Of a DNA stretch of 64,000 nucleotides, positions 1 through 8,178 are shown one piece after another (the stretch's first letter is position 1; the number at the start of each line of letters is the position of its first letter). This DNA comes from CAVVAY01 sp963746465 (GTDB lineage Bacteria; Actinomycetota; Actinomycetes; JACCUZ01). The stretch spans positions 372,001 to 436,000 of the forward strand of contig CAVVAY010000007.1 in assembly GCA_963746465.1 (NCBI GenBank), in the 5' to 3' direction. Made by a program: the position numbers and the translations under genes. The notes beneath the pieces were generated by a model. The model did no database searches. It worked only from the letters and a program-made list of their open reading frames with translations, and was not told where the DNA came from.

Positions 1-777
1 ATGACCGACCGGGACCGCACATACAGTCCCTTCGTGTTCAGGGCGCGCACCGTGTCCCAGTCGACGCCTCCCGATCGGGAGACCAGCCAGTCGACCTCGC
101 CCACGTCTCCGCCGGCGGCCGGGTCGAGCCCCAGTGCAGCTGCCGGGCCGACGACGATGCTCAGGTCGCGAGTGGTCGTCGACTCCACCGTGCCGACGAC
201 CCGACGGGCCGTGCCGTCGGCCAGGGTCAGGGTCGAGCCCACCGGGAAGCCGCGCCCGGACAACCGACCGCTGACGGCGACCTCCCCCTCGCTCCGGGGG
301 TAGCGGCCGTCGCGCAGGTCGAACAGCCCGCGGGTCATCGGGTCCTGCAGGTCGAGCCCGACCGCGATCGGCCGGGCCAGACCGACGTCGGTACGCGCTG
401 CCACCCGGCCGGTGATCCGCGCGACCACCCGGGTGCCGGCACCGAGGGCCGACCGCACCGACGCGGCGGTGTGCGGAGCCCCCGGTGCGACGGCAGGCCC
501 GCTCTTGTCGCGGCTGCCGGCCGAGGACATGTCCGGGGTCTGGTCGACCCGGGTCCGTGCTCCCGGACGACGACACGGCGGCGTCGGCGGCACCGATCTG
601 CCGGCTCAGGCCCTCGACAGCGGACACCGAGGAGGTGCGGCCCAGGGTGTCCAGCGCGACGACGGCCAGGACCGGAAGGCCGACCATCACCAGGACGAGG
701 ACGCTGCGGCCCCGAGCCCGCAGCGCCTCCCGTCGCGCCATCCGCAGCGCGGGCCGCCAGCCGCGGAGCAGCCGCAT
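1..777 (-). CDS. FtsX-like ABC transporter permease, partial and apparently frameshifted
   Basis: This is the N-terminal part of a MacB/FtsX-family permease; the rest lies beyond base 1. The ATG at 777 sits directly after the stop of the ATPase gene. The first 70 residues begin MRLLRGWRPALRMARREAL and contain one hydrophobic segment, then IGAADAAVSSSGSTD. Past about base 560 the sensible protein continues one frame over (RVDQTPDMSSAGSRDKSG, then GTRVVARITGRVAARTDVG), a typical MacB periplasmic domain, without stop to the window edge. The coding frame therefore changes between about 549 and 562, so the gene is either a pseudogene or carries a one-base sequence error. With its ATPase it should form an exporter for a peptide or drug, substrate unknown. 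Confidence 0.75.
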   Translation of the reverse strand, partial: MRLLRGWRPALRMARREALRARGRSVLVLVMVGLPVLAVVALDTLGRTSSVSAVEGLSRQIGAADAAVSSSGSTDPGRPDPGHVLGRQPRQERACRRTGGSAHRRVGAVGPRCRHPGGRADHRPGGSAYRRRSGPADRGRARPAGPDDPRAVRPARRPLPPERGGGRRQRSVVRARLPGGLDPDPGRRHGPSGRRHGGVDDHSRPEHRRRPGSCTGARPGRRRRRGRGRLAGLPIGRRRLGHGARPEHEGTVCAVPVGH

Positions 778-1503
778 CTAGCGACCGCCCGCGTGCAGCA
801 GCGACTCGGCCTCGGGGCTGGGGCCGGTCTGGTCGACGGCCAGCCCGTCCCGCAGGAACACCACGCGGTCGGCCCAGGCGGCGTGCCGCGCCTCGTGGGT
901 CACCAGGACGCCGGCCGCGCCGGCGTCGCACCGGGCGCGCAGCAGCCGCAACACCTGCTCGCCGGTCTCGGTGTCCAGTGCGCCGGTCGGCTCGTCGGCG
1001 AGCACCAGCCGACGGTCGCCGACGATGGCCCGGGCTATCGCGACCCGCTGCTGCTGACCGCCGGACATGTCGTCCGGGAACCGGTCGGCGAGCTCGGGGA
1101 TGCCGACCTCGTCCAGCGCGGTGAGCGCCAGCCGGCGCGCGGCCCGGGTCGAGTCGCCGTCCAGCTCACGCGGGAGCGCGACGTTCTCCGCGGCCGTGAG
1201 CGCGGGGATCAGGTTGAAGTCCTGGAAGACGTAGCCGACCGACCGGCGCCGCAGCGCGGCCAGCGCCTTGCGGGACAGGCCGCCGAGCAGGGTGCCCTCG
1301 ATCGCGACGGTGCCCTCGGTCGGGGAGTCCAGGCCGCCGGCGATGGTCAGCAGGGTCGACTTGCCCGAGCCGGACGGTCCCATCACCGCGACCAGCTCGC
1401 CGGCCACGACCGTCAGGTCCACCCCACGAAGGGCGTGCACCTGGGACTCGCCCTGACCGTGCACCCGGGTGAGGTTGCGGATGTCCAGCACGGCGGCGCT
1501 CAT
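778..1503 (-). CDS. ABC transporter ATP-binding protein (MacB/LolD type)
   Basis: This 241-residue ATPase powers the adjoining FtsX-type permease. Walker A GPSGSGKST is at residues 42-50, the Q-loop at 94, the signature SGGQQ at 147-151 and Walker B LVLADE at 166-171, followed by the EPTGALD block typical of the MacB/LolD subfamily and the switch His in VTHE. The ATG at 1503 overlaps the PadR stop by four bases and the permease ATG follows the stop directly, so padR, ATPase and permease form one tightly coupled operon. In this family such cassettes export lipids, peptides or antibiotics; the sequence does not show the substrate. Confidence 0.93.
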   Translation of the reverse strand: MSAAVLDIRNLTRVHGQGESQVHALRGVDLTVVAGELVAVMGPSGSGKSTLLTIAGGLDSPTEGTVAIEGTLLGGLSRKALAALRRRSVGYVFQDFNLIPALTAAENVALPRELDGDSTRAARRLALTALDEVGIPELADRFPDDMSGGQQQRVAIARAIVGDRRLVLADEPTGALDTETGEQVLRLLRARCDAGAAGVLVTHEARHAAWADRVVFLRDGLAVDQTGPSPEAESLLHAGGR

Positions 1504-2111
1504 CGGCGTGCCTCTCGGTCCTCAGATGCCGGCGCGGCGTGCTTGCCGTGCGGCAGGTCGTCGGGCACGCCGGTCGCGACCAGGTCGGCGGCTGCCCGGG
1601 CCAGCCGGGCCTCGCAGTGGTCCAGCCAGCGGACCTCGGCCTCGGCGGCGAAGACCAGCGAGTCGAGGACGAGCAGCCAGGCCAGGTCCTGCGGGGTGTC
1701 CGTGCCGGTGGCCCGCGCCTTGAGGCGGGTGTAGTCCTGCAGCGCGCGGACCGTGGCGGTGCGCTGTCCCTGCACGACCGCCTGGACGTCGACGCCCGGC
1801 ACCGTGACCGCGATCGCCAGCTTGATCGCCAGCTCGTCGCGCGGCGGGGCGGTGCGGCTGACCGGGGTGCTGAACCAGGTGGCGACCTCGGCCCGGCCGG
1901 CCTCGGTGATCCGGTAGACCGCGTGGCCGTCGCCGTCCTCGCCGGCCGGCTGGACCAGGCCGTCCCGCTCGAGGCGGCCCAAGGTGGTGTACACCTGCCC
2001 GACGTTCAGCGGCCAGGTGGCGCCGGTGCGCGCCTCGAACTCGGCGCGGAGCTGGTAGCCGTACATCGGGCCCTGCTCGAGCAGGGCCAGCAGCCCCTGA
2101 CGGATCGACAT
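1500..2111 (-). CDS. PadR family transcriptional regulator
   Basis: This 203-residue protein has the PadR winged helix at about residues 10-85 (GPMYGYQLRAEFEARTG, then QVYTTLGRLERDGLV and the wing VYRITEAGR), followed by a helical C-terminal dimerisation region of the Vir_act_alpha_C type. PadR proteins next to ABC cassettes are usually autorepressors released by the transported drug or metabolite. It is the first gene of the operon, and a near-perfect 24-bp palindrome lies 31 bases upstream of its ATG. Its stop overlaps the start of the ATPase gene. Confidence 0.92.
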   Translation of the reverse strand: MSIRQGLLALLEQGPMYGYQLRAEFEARTGATWPLNVGQVYTTLGRLERDGLVQPAGEDGDGHAVYRITEAGRAEVATWFSTPVSRTAPPRDELAIKLAIAVTVPGVDVQAVVQGQRTATVRALQDYTRLKARATGTDTPQDLAWLLVLDSLVFAAEAEVRWLDHCEARLARAAADLVATGVPDDLPHGKHAAPASEDREARR

Positions 2112-2142
2112 GGTGGCGTTCTCCCGGCGTACGACGAGGTGG

Positions 2143-2166
2143 ATACCGCGTATGTATACCCGGTAT
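2143..2166. promoter_or_regulatory. Putative PadR operator (24-bp inverted repeat)
   Basis: The half-sites ATACCGCGTATG and TATACCCGGTAT are reverse complements at 10 of 12 positions. The palindrome is AT-rich against its surroundings and lies between the padR start (2111) and the end of the quinone oxidoreductase gene (2194). Its place in front of a PadR gene suggests an autoregulatory operator; binding is inferred. Confidence 0.6.
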
Positions 2167-2193
2167 GGCGGCGCTCGTCCAGCACCGGGCGGT

Positions 2194-3171
2194 CTAGGGC
2201 GTGAGCAGGACCTTGCCGACGTGGCTGCCGGCCTCGACGAGGCGGTGCGCCTCGGCGGCCTGGGCCATCGGCAGCACCCGGTCGACCACCGGGCGGACCT
2301 CGCCGGCGTCCAGCAGCGGCCAGACGTGCTCCCGGGTGGAGGCCACGATCGCCGCCTTCTCCTCGGCCGGCCGGGCCCGCAGGCTGGTCGACAGGACCGC
2401 CGCGCGCTTGCTCATCAGCAGGCCGAGGTCCAGCTCGGCCTTGGTGCCGCCCTGCATCCCGATCACCGCGAGCCGCCCGCTGGTGGCGAGCACCTCGAGA
2501 TTGCGGCGCAGGTACTTCGCGCCCATGTTGTCCAGCACGACATCGGCCCCACGTCCGTCGGTGGCGGCCCGGACGACCTCGACGAAGTCCTGCTCGCGGT
2601 AGTTCACCAGGATCTCGGCCCCGAGCTCGCGGCAGCGCTCCAGCTTCTCGGCCGAGCCCGCGGTCACGGCCACCCGGGCGCCCATGGCCCGGCCGAGCTG
2701 GGTCGCCATCGTGCCGATGCCCGAGGCACCGCCGTGCACGAGCAGGGTCTCGCCCGGGCGCAGCGCGGCCAGCATGAACACGTTGGACCAGACCGTGCAG
2801 GTCACCTCGGGCAGCGCGGCTGCCGTCACCAGGTCGACGCCGGCGGGCAGCGGCAGCAGCTGCCCGACCGGGACCGCCACCTGCTCGGCGTACCCGCCAC
2901 CGGAGAGCAGCGCGCACACCTCGTCGCCCACCGACCAGCCCTCGGCACCGGCACCGAGCGCGAGCACTCGTCCGGAGCACTCCAGTCCCGGGTACGCCGA
3001 CGAGCCGGGCGGCGGGTCGTAGTGGCCCTCGCGCTGCAGCAGGTCCGCCCGGTTCACCGCGGAGGCTGCGACCTGGACCAGCACCTCGCCGGCGGCGGGC
3101 ACCGGGTCGGGGACCTCCTGCCAGGCCAACACCTCGGGTCCACCGGGCTCGGTCACGACGACGGCGCGCAC
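2194..3171 (-). CDS. NAD(P)H-quinone oxidoreductase, zinc-independent MDR family (PIG3-like)
   Basis: This 325-residue cytosolic enzyme belongs to the medium-chain dehydrogenase/reductase superfamily. The GroES-like N-terminal half (MRAVVVTEPGGPEVLAWQEV, NRADLLQREGHYDPPPG) matches the PIG3/quinone oxidoreductase branch. The Rossmann half carries the nucleotide motif VHGGASGIG at about 146-153. No structural zinc Cys cluster is visible, as expected for this branch. Members reduce quinones one electron at a time with NADPH; the natural substrate is unknown here. The GTG start at 3171 is favoured because a TAGGGT box sits exactly 8 bases before it. It is a single gene, divergent from the conservon. 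Confidence 0.88.
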   Translation of the reverse strand: MRAVVVTEPGGPEVLAWQEVPDPVPAAGEVLVQVAASAVNRADLLQREGHYDPPPGSSAYPGLECSGRVLALGAGAEGWSVGDEVCALLSGGGYAEQVAVPVGQLLPLPAGVDLVTAAALPEVTCTVWSNVFMLAALRPGETLLVHGGASGIGTMATQLGRAMGARVAVTAGSAEKLERCRELGAEILVNYREQDFVEVVRAATDGRGADVVLDNMGAKYLRRNLEVLATSGRLAVIGMQGGTKAELDLGLLMSKRAAVLSTSLRARPAEEKAAIVASTREHVWPLLDAGEVRPVVDRVLPMAQAAEAHRLVEAGSHVGKVLLTP

Positions 3172-3185
3172 GGCGCCCCACCCTA
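3172..3185 (-). promoter_or_regulatory. Leaderless-type promoter -10 element of the quinone oxidoreductase
   Basis: On the minus strand TAGGGT (3185-3180) is followed by 8 bases and then the GTG start codon. This spacing puts the transcription start at or next to the start codon, as in leaderless actinobacterial genes. The same arrangement recurs before other genes in this window. Confidence 0.5.
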
Positions 3186-3297
3186 GGCGGCCGCCACGGC
3201 AGCGACTCGCCAGGTGAGCCTCAAGGACCGGTCAAGGGCGGCCGAAGCACTGCTATCGGCTCAGACCGTCCTTTCTATGCCCGGCGGAGGGTTCTCC

Positions 3298-6200
3298 ATG
3301 CTGCGTGACGTCGGAGTGCGCACCAAGCTCCTCGCTGTTCTTGCCATCCCCACGGTGCTGCTCGTCGTCCTGACCGGCCTGCTCGTTGGCGGCCAGGTCT
3401 CGGCCGCCCGCCAGGCAGGGCAGGTCAACGCTCTGACCGACGTCGCCATCCAGGTCAACCGGGTCGTGCACAGCCTCCAGGAGGAGCGCAGCGCCACGCT
3501 CGGCTTCCTGCTGGAGTCTGACGCCGTCGGAAGGGCGCGGATGGTCGGCCAGCGCCAGTTCACCGACCAGCAGCTGCGCACGCTGCGCACGCTGGTCGCC
3601 GACTCGCCGGTCGAGCAGATGGCGCCCGCCGTCGGCAAGGCGGTGTCCAGGTCCACCGCCGCCCACAACGAGCTCACCACGGCCCGCAAGTCCGTCGACG
3701 CCGGCCGGTTCTTCGCCACCGAGGCCGACGTCTTCTACGGCAAGGTCATCCGCGCCGACCTCGACCTGCCCGGCGTCATCGCCTCCTCGGGCACCACCGA
3801 GCTGGCCCAGCGCCTCCAGGCCTACGCCGCCCTCTCCAGCGCCATCGAGTACGCCGCCCACGAGCGCGACCTGGTCGAGGTGGGCCTGCTGCGCGGCACC
3901 CTGACCGAGGCGGACTTCGCGCTCAGCGCGGCGCTCGTAGCCCAGCAGCGACAGGCCCTGCAGGACTTCCAGCGGGACGCGCCCAGTCAGTTCTTCACCC
4001 GGCTGGACGACGCGCTCGCCGAGTCCGAGGTCTACGAGATCGACCAGGCACGCCGAGCGCTGCCGGACCTGCTCAAGGGGCGGGACCCGGCCGTGGGTCG
4101 CTCGGTCGAGTGGGTCGCCGCCGCGAACTCCCGGATCGCACCGATGACCAGCGCTGAGTCCGCGGTCGTCGCGGACATCGCGACCGTCGCCTCGGCGACC
4201 CAGAACACCCAGGAGCGGCGCTCGCTGCTGCTGGTCGTCGGCTCACTGCTCGGCCTCGGCCTGGCGCTGATGCTGGCCGTCAGCCTGGCTCGCCGGATCA
4301 CCCGCCCCCTGCGCCGTCTCACGGTCGCCGCCGGCGAGGTCGGCGCCGAGCTGCCGCACATGGTCGAGCGGATGCAGACGCCGGGCGAGGGTCCGGGTGT
4401 CGTCGTCCAGCCCATCACCGTGGAGTCCCGCGACGAGATCGGCCAGCTGGCCGAGGCGTTCAACACGGTCAACGACGTCACGGTGCAGGTCGCCAAGGAG
4501 CAGGCAGCCCTGCGCGCCAGCATCGCCGAGATGTTCGTCAACGTGGCCCGGCGCAACCAGGTCCTGCTCGGTCGCCAGCTGTCCCAGCTGGACAAGATGG
4601 AGGCCCGCGAGGAGGACCCGGACATCCTCGACAGCCTGTTCAAGCTCGACCACCTGGCCACCCGGATGCGTCGCAACGCGGAGAGCCTGCTGGTCCTCGC
4701 CGGCATCGACTCCACCCGCCGCCTGCGCAGCACGCTGCCGCTGTCCGACGTCATCCGCACCGCCGTCGGCGAGATCGAGGCGTTCGACCGGATCGACCTG
4801 TCGATGTCGGAGGACCCCGAGGTCTCCGGCCGGCACGCCCTCACGGTCGCCCACCTGCTCGCGGAGCTGCTCGAGAACGCCACCCACTTCTCCAACCCGG
4901 ACACCCGGGTCGTCGTCTCCGCCTCCATCAACGGTCACGGCGTCGACGTCACCGTCACCGACTACGGCCTGGGCATGTCCGAGGACGAGGTCGCGGACGC
5001 CAACGAGAAGATCGCCCACCCCCCGGTGGCCGAGATCGCGGTCTCGCAGCGGTTGGGCCTGTTCGTGGTCGGCCGGCTGGCCTCCCGGCTGGGGGCGAGC
5101 GTCCAGCTGCGTCGCGGCCGGTCCGCCGGCACCGTGGTCACCGTCGCCCTGCCGACGACCGTCTTTGAGGGCATGACCGCACCCGAGCCGGTCGAGGAGG
5201 TCGTGGAGCCCGGCTTCGCGGCGCCCGAGGCCGCCGACGTCCAGCCGGACGCCGAGCGCACCGACGCCGACGCCGACGCCGAGGTCGAGGTCGAGGTCGA
5301 GCCGGAGTCGGCGATCGAGGTCCCGCTGGAGCCGGTGCCGTACGCCGACGAGCCGTTCCCGCTGGTCGAGACGTTGCCCTCCACCGAGGACGTGGCAGAC
5401 CCGGTCGAGGACTCTCCGACCCCTGGCAAGCCCGCTCGCGGTGGGCTGCTGCGCCGCGGACGTCGTCGCGCCCCGGCCCCGGTCGACGGCCCGGCTGAGC
5501 TGCCTGAGCCGGTCGAGGTGCCCGACGTCGAGGGGATCGCCGAGACGGCCGCGCAGGCTGAGCCGGACGATGCGCCGGCCGCCGAGCCCGCCGCCGAGGA
5601 CGCCGTCGCCGAGCCGGTGGCGCTGGACCCGGTGCTGGCCGAGGTCGTCGAACCCACCCCGGAGCCCGAGCCTGAGCCCGAGCCGGTGCTGGCCGAGGTC
5701 GTCGAACCCACCCCGGAGCCCGAGCCTGAGCCTGAGCCGGTGCTGGCCGAGGTCGTCGAACCCACCCCTGAGCCCGAGCCCGAGCCGACCGTCCCGGTCG
5801 TGTACGCACCCGCCGTCGACGTGCTGCCCAAGCGGGCCCTGAAGTCCAGCCGCTTCGGCCGGAACCGTCCCGCCCCGTCCGGTTCGGTCGGGTTCGCCCC
5901 CGTCGCGCCGGCAGCCGAGCCCGCACCTCCGGCGGCACCCGCTCCAGTCCCCGCTCCAGTCCCCGCTCCGGTGGCCTCCCCGGGTCCGGTTCCGGTGCAG
6001 GTGCCGGTTGCGGACCCCCGCCCGGTAGAGGAGCCGGCGTCCGTTCCCGCGCCGGCTCTCGCCGACGAGCTGTTCGCGCCGGCGGCGCCCGTTCCCGCGC
6101 CGGCGCCGGCGCCGACCCCGGCACCGGAGCTGCCGACGGCACCGCCGCAGCAGGCGGTACCGGACGCGGTGGCGATCACGTCGATGCCCCGCCGGTCGCC

Positions 6201-6606
6201 GGCTCCGGTCCCGGTCGCCGCAGCCCCGGCAGCGCTCGCGGACCGCCCGGTCAGCGAGCCGTCGGCCGCCGTCGCGCCGCCCACCGCTCCGGTGCTGCCG
6301 GACCTGGACCACATGGCTGCTCAGGCGCAGCTGCACTCCTCGGCGCTGTCCGAGCTGCGCGGCCTCTACGAGCCGTCGTTCGCCCCCGCCGTGGCCCCGC
6401 CGGCCGCGGCGGAGGCGCCGGCCGGAGGCCTGACCCGCCGCACCCCCAAGGCGGCGGCCGATCCTGCCGGGCCGGTCTCACCCGCAGCGCCGGCGCGCAC
6501 CCGCAGTGCCGCCGAGGTCCGCGGGATGCTCTCCGGCTTCCGGGCCGGCGTCGAGCGGGGCCGCGACTCCGCAGCCGAACCCACCACCGACTCTTCGACC
6601 AGCTGA
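3298..6606 (+). CDS. cvnA: Conservon sensor: NIT-domain histidine-kinase-like protein (CvnA)
   Basis: CvnA is the membrane sensor-like partner of the CvnBCD small-GTPase module. The chosen ATG (3298) has GGAGG 7 bases upstream; earlier in-frame starts at 3214 and 3277 lack this. The 1102-residue protein has a membrane segment near residues 11-34, an extracellular nitrate/nitrite-sensing (NIT) domain, a second membrane segment near 309-331, a HAMP-like linker, the family motif LDHLATRMRRN, and an HATPase domain with N-box ELLENATHF near 522 and G-box DYGLGMS. The last 450 residues are a Pro/Ala/Glu-rich disordered tail containing three exact-register 18-residue repeats. The tail is cytoplasmic and probably contacts partners. 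It heads the operon cvnA-B-C-D. Confidence 0.93.
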   Translation: MLRDVGVRTKLLAVLAIPTVLLVVLTGLLVGGQVSAARQAGQVNALTDVAIQVNRVVHSLQEERSATLGFLLESDAVGRARMVGQRQFTDQQLRTLRTLVADSPVEQMAPAVGKAVSRSTAAHNELTTARKSVDAGRFFATEADVFYGKVIRADLDLPGVIASSGTTELAQRLQAYAALSSAIEYAAHERDLVEVGLLRGTLTEADFALSAALVAQQRQALQDFQRDAPSQFFTRLDDALAESEVYEIDQARRALPDLLKGRDPAVGRSVEWVAAANSRIAPMTSAESAVVADIATVASATQNTQERRSLLLVVGSLLGLGLALMLAVSLARRITRPLRRLTVAAGEVGAELPHMVERMQTPGEGPGVVVQPITVESRDEIGQLAEAFNTVNDVTVQVAKEQAALRASIAEMFVNVARRNQVLLGRQLSQLDKMEAREEDPDILDSLFKLDHLATRMRRNAESLLVLAGIDSTRRLRSTLPLSDVIRTAVGEIEAFDRIDLSMSEDPEVSGRHALTVAHLLAELLENATHFSNPDTRVVVSASINGHGVDVTVTDYGLGMSEDEVADANEKIAHPPVAEIAVSQRLGLFVVGRLASRLGASVQLRRGRSAGTVVTVALPTTVFEGMTAPEPVEEVVEPGFAAPEAADVQPDAERTDADADAEVEVEVEPESAIEVPLEPVPYADEPFPLVETLPSTEDVADPVEDSPTPGKPARGGLLRRGRRRAPAPVDGPAELPEPVEVPDVEGIAETAAQAEPDDAPAAEPAAEDAVAEPVALDPVLAEVVEPTPEPEPEPEPVLAEVVEPTPEPEPEPEPVLAEVVEPTPEPEPEPTVPVVYAPAVDVLPKRALKSSRFGRNRPAPSGSVGFAPVAPAAEPAPPAAPAPVPAPVPAPVASPGPVPVQVPVADPRPVEEPASVPAPALADELFAPAAPVPAPAPAPTPAPELPTAPPQQAVPDAVAITSMPRRSPAPVPVAAAPAALADRPVSEPSAAVAPPTAPVLPDLDHMAAQAQLHSSALSELRGLYEPSFAPAVAPPAAAEAPAGGLTRRTPKAAADPAGPVSPAAPARTRSAAEVRGMLSGFRAGVERGRDSAAEPTTDSSTS
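5629..5790 (+). repeat. Three tandem 54-bp repeats inside cvnA
   Basis: Units begin at 5629, 5683 and 5737, each opening with CCGGTGCTGGCC, and encode about 18 residues (PVLAEVVEPT plus an EP-rich run). They differ by only a few synonymous bases, which suggests recent expansion by slippage or unequal crossing over. They lie in the disordered C-terminal tail of the sensor. Confidence 0.9.
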
Positions 6607-6631
6607 CCCTCGAGACGAAGGACGTAGCGAC

Positions 6632-7087
6632 GTGACCACCCTCAGCACCGAGGCGGCCAACTTCAGCTGGCTGCTCGGCAACTTCGTGAAGAGCGTGCCC
6701 GGCGTCCAGCACACGCTGGTCGTCTCGGCCGACGGTCTGCTGATGGCGATGTCCGACGACGTCGACCGCACGCAGGGCGACCAGCTGGCCGCAATCGTGT
6801 CCGGGTTGTCCAGCCTGACCCGCGGGGCTGCCCGCCAGCTCGGCGCCGGCGAGGTGCGGCAGTCCATCGTGGAGATGGACCACCTGTTCCTGTTCACCAC
6901 CAGCATCAGCGACGGCTCGGTCCTGGCAGTCGCGGCCGACGCCACCTGTGACGTCGGGATGGTGGGCTACGAGATGACGCTGCTGGTGACCCGGGCCGAG
7001 GCGACCATGACGCCGCAGCTGGTGAGCGAGATGCGCTCCCGGCTGCGAGTTGGTGGCGTGCCGCGGCCCCTGGGCGCGGAGGGGTGA
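6632..7087 (+). CDS. cvnB: Roadblock/LC7 domain protein (CvnB)
   Basis: This 151-residue protein is a single Roadblock/LC7 domain (FSWLLGNFVKSVPGVQHTLVVSADGL at the N-terminus, then GQLA/GARQL helices and VLAVAADATCDVGMVGYEM). In conservons it acts as the regulator or scaffold of the small GTPase CvnD and binds the kinase-like CvnA. The GTG at 6632 is chosen because GAAGGA lies upstream and the family starts at this point; an in-frame start further upstream would overlap cvnA by about 100 bases. It follows cvnA by 25 bases and precedes cvnC by 6. Confidence 0.93.
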   Translation: MTTLSTEAANFSWLLGNFVKSVPGVQHTLVVSADGLLMAMSDDVDRTQGDQLAAIVSGLSSLTRGAARQLGAGEVRQSIVEMDHLFLFTTSISDGSVLAVAADATCDVGMVGYEMTLLVTRAEATMTPQLVSEMRSRLRVGGVPRPLGAEG

Positions 7088-7093
7088 CCTGCG

Positions 7094-7504
7094 GTGACCG
7101 ACGAGACCGCTGACGGCCAGGAGCGCCGCGCGCACGACCTCTACGACGACGACGTCGTCGAGGACTCGCGTGTCGTCCGGCCGTACGCGCTCACCCGCGG
7201 TCGCACCAGGCCGGGCCGCAGCGACCTCCCGCTGGAGGCGCTGGTCCGTGGTGTCGAGGGTGTCGAGGACCGGGCGAGCACGCCGGAGCGTCGGCGCATC
7301 CTCGAGCTGAGCACTGCTTCGATCCTGTCTGTCGCCGAGCTGTCGGCGCACCTGTCCCTGCCCCTCGGCGTCGTGCGCGTCCTCGTCGGTGACCTCGCCG
7401 ACGACAGCCTCGTCGTCGTCCACACCGGTTCGTCGTCGGCGGCTCCAGCCGCTACCAACCTCAAGGTCCTGGAGAGTGTTCTCAATGGCATTTCCTCGCT
7501 CTGA
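7094..7504 (+). CDS. cvnC: DUF742 protein (CvnC)
   Basis: This 136-residue protein is the DUF742 component of the conservon. The visible family features are the VRPYALTRGRTRPG stretch near residue 28 and the winged-helix-like segment ILELSTASILSVAELSAHLSLPLGVVRVLVGDL, ending with LKVLESVLNGISSL. DUF742 proteins are always found between the Roadblock and GTPase genes; their biochemical role is not settled. The GTG start is 6 bases after cvnB, and the 3' end overlaps cvnD by 20 bases, so translation of the two is coupled. Confidence 0.92.
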   Translation: MTDETADGQERRAHDLYDDDVVEDSRVVRPYALTRGRTRPGRSDLPLEALVRGVEGVEDRASTPERRRILELSTASILSVAELSAHLSLPLGVVRVLVGDLADDSLVVVHTGSSSAAPAATNLKVLESVLNGISSL

Positions 7505-8102
7505 CGTCGCCGCCCCGCCGGCGCAGCAGGTGCCGGCGGAACCTGCCGCGGCCGCTCCCGTCACGGTCAAGATCGTCATCGCCGGCGGCTTCGCCGTCGG
7601 GAAGACGACCTTCATCGGCTCCATCTCCGACATCGAGCCGCTCTCGACCGAAGCGGCGATGACCGAGCACTCCGTGGGCGTCGACGACGCCGGCGGGGTG
7701 TCGGACCGGAAGACCGCCACCACCGTCGCGATGGACTTCGGGCGGATCGCCCTCCCGGGTGACCTGTGGCTCTACCTTTTCGGCACCCCGGGCCAGGACC
7801 GGTTCCACTTCATGTGGGACGACCTGATCACCGGCGCCATCGGGGCCGTGGTGCTGGTGGACACCGACCGGCTCGAGCAGTGCTTCGACGCGGTCGACTA
7901 CTTCGAGGCCCGGCAGATCCCGTTCGTGCTGGCGGTCAACTGCTTCGAGGGTGTCGCGAAGCACGATCTGGACTCGGTCCGCGAGGCGCTCGCCGTCCGC
8001 GCGGAGGTGCCCGTCTTCTACACCGACGCGCGCAACCGCGCGGCGACCAAGCAGGCCCTGATCACGCTGGTGACCCTCGCCATGTCCCGAATGCAGAGCT
8101 GA
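7485..8102 (+). CDS. cvnD: Small ATP/GTP-binding protein of the conservon (CvnD)
   Basis: CvnD is a Ras-like GTPase that switches with CvnA and CvnB. The ATG at 7485 lies inside the end of cvnC and has GGAGAG 8 bases before it. The 205-residue protein has a Pro/Ala-rich N-terminus of about 25 residues, P-loop GGFAVGKT at 34-41, the G3 motif GTPGQ at 100-104, and VNCF where Ras proteins have NKxD, a change usual in this family. It closes the conservon; no cytochrome P450 (CvnE) follows, unlike in some Streptomyces copies. Confidence 0.93.
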   Translation: MAFPRSDVAAPPAQQVPAEPAAAAPVTVKIVIAGGFAVGKTTFIGSISDIEPLSTEAAMTEHSVGVDDAGGVSDRKTATTVAMDFGRIALPGDLWLYLFGTPGQDRFHFMWDDLITGAIGAVVLVDTDRLEQCFDAVDYFEARQIPFVLAVNCFEGVAKHDLDSVREALAVRAEVPVFYTDARNRAATKQALITLVTLAMSRMQS

Positions 8103-8166
8103 CCCGACAAGGAAGGTCCTTCGGCCTCTCCCGCTGAATCACCCCCGGGATCCACGGCCCGCCGCT

Positions 8167-8178
8167 TAGGGTTGCCCG
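8167..8178 (+). promoter_or_regulatory. Leaderless-type promoter -10 element before the LuxR-type regulator
   Basis: TAGGGT (8167-8172) is followed by exactly 6 bases and the GTG start at 8179. No Shine-Dalgarno sequence fits in between, so a leaderless transcript is likely. Confidence 0.55.

Noticed and set aside
4243..6336. A 697-codon open frame antisense to the conservon sensor
   Set aside because: Composition is Arg/Gly/Leu-rich without domains; it mirrors the GC-biased sense gene.
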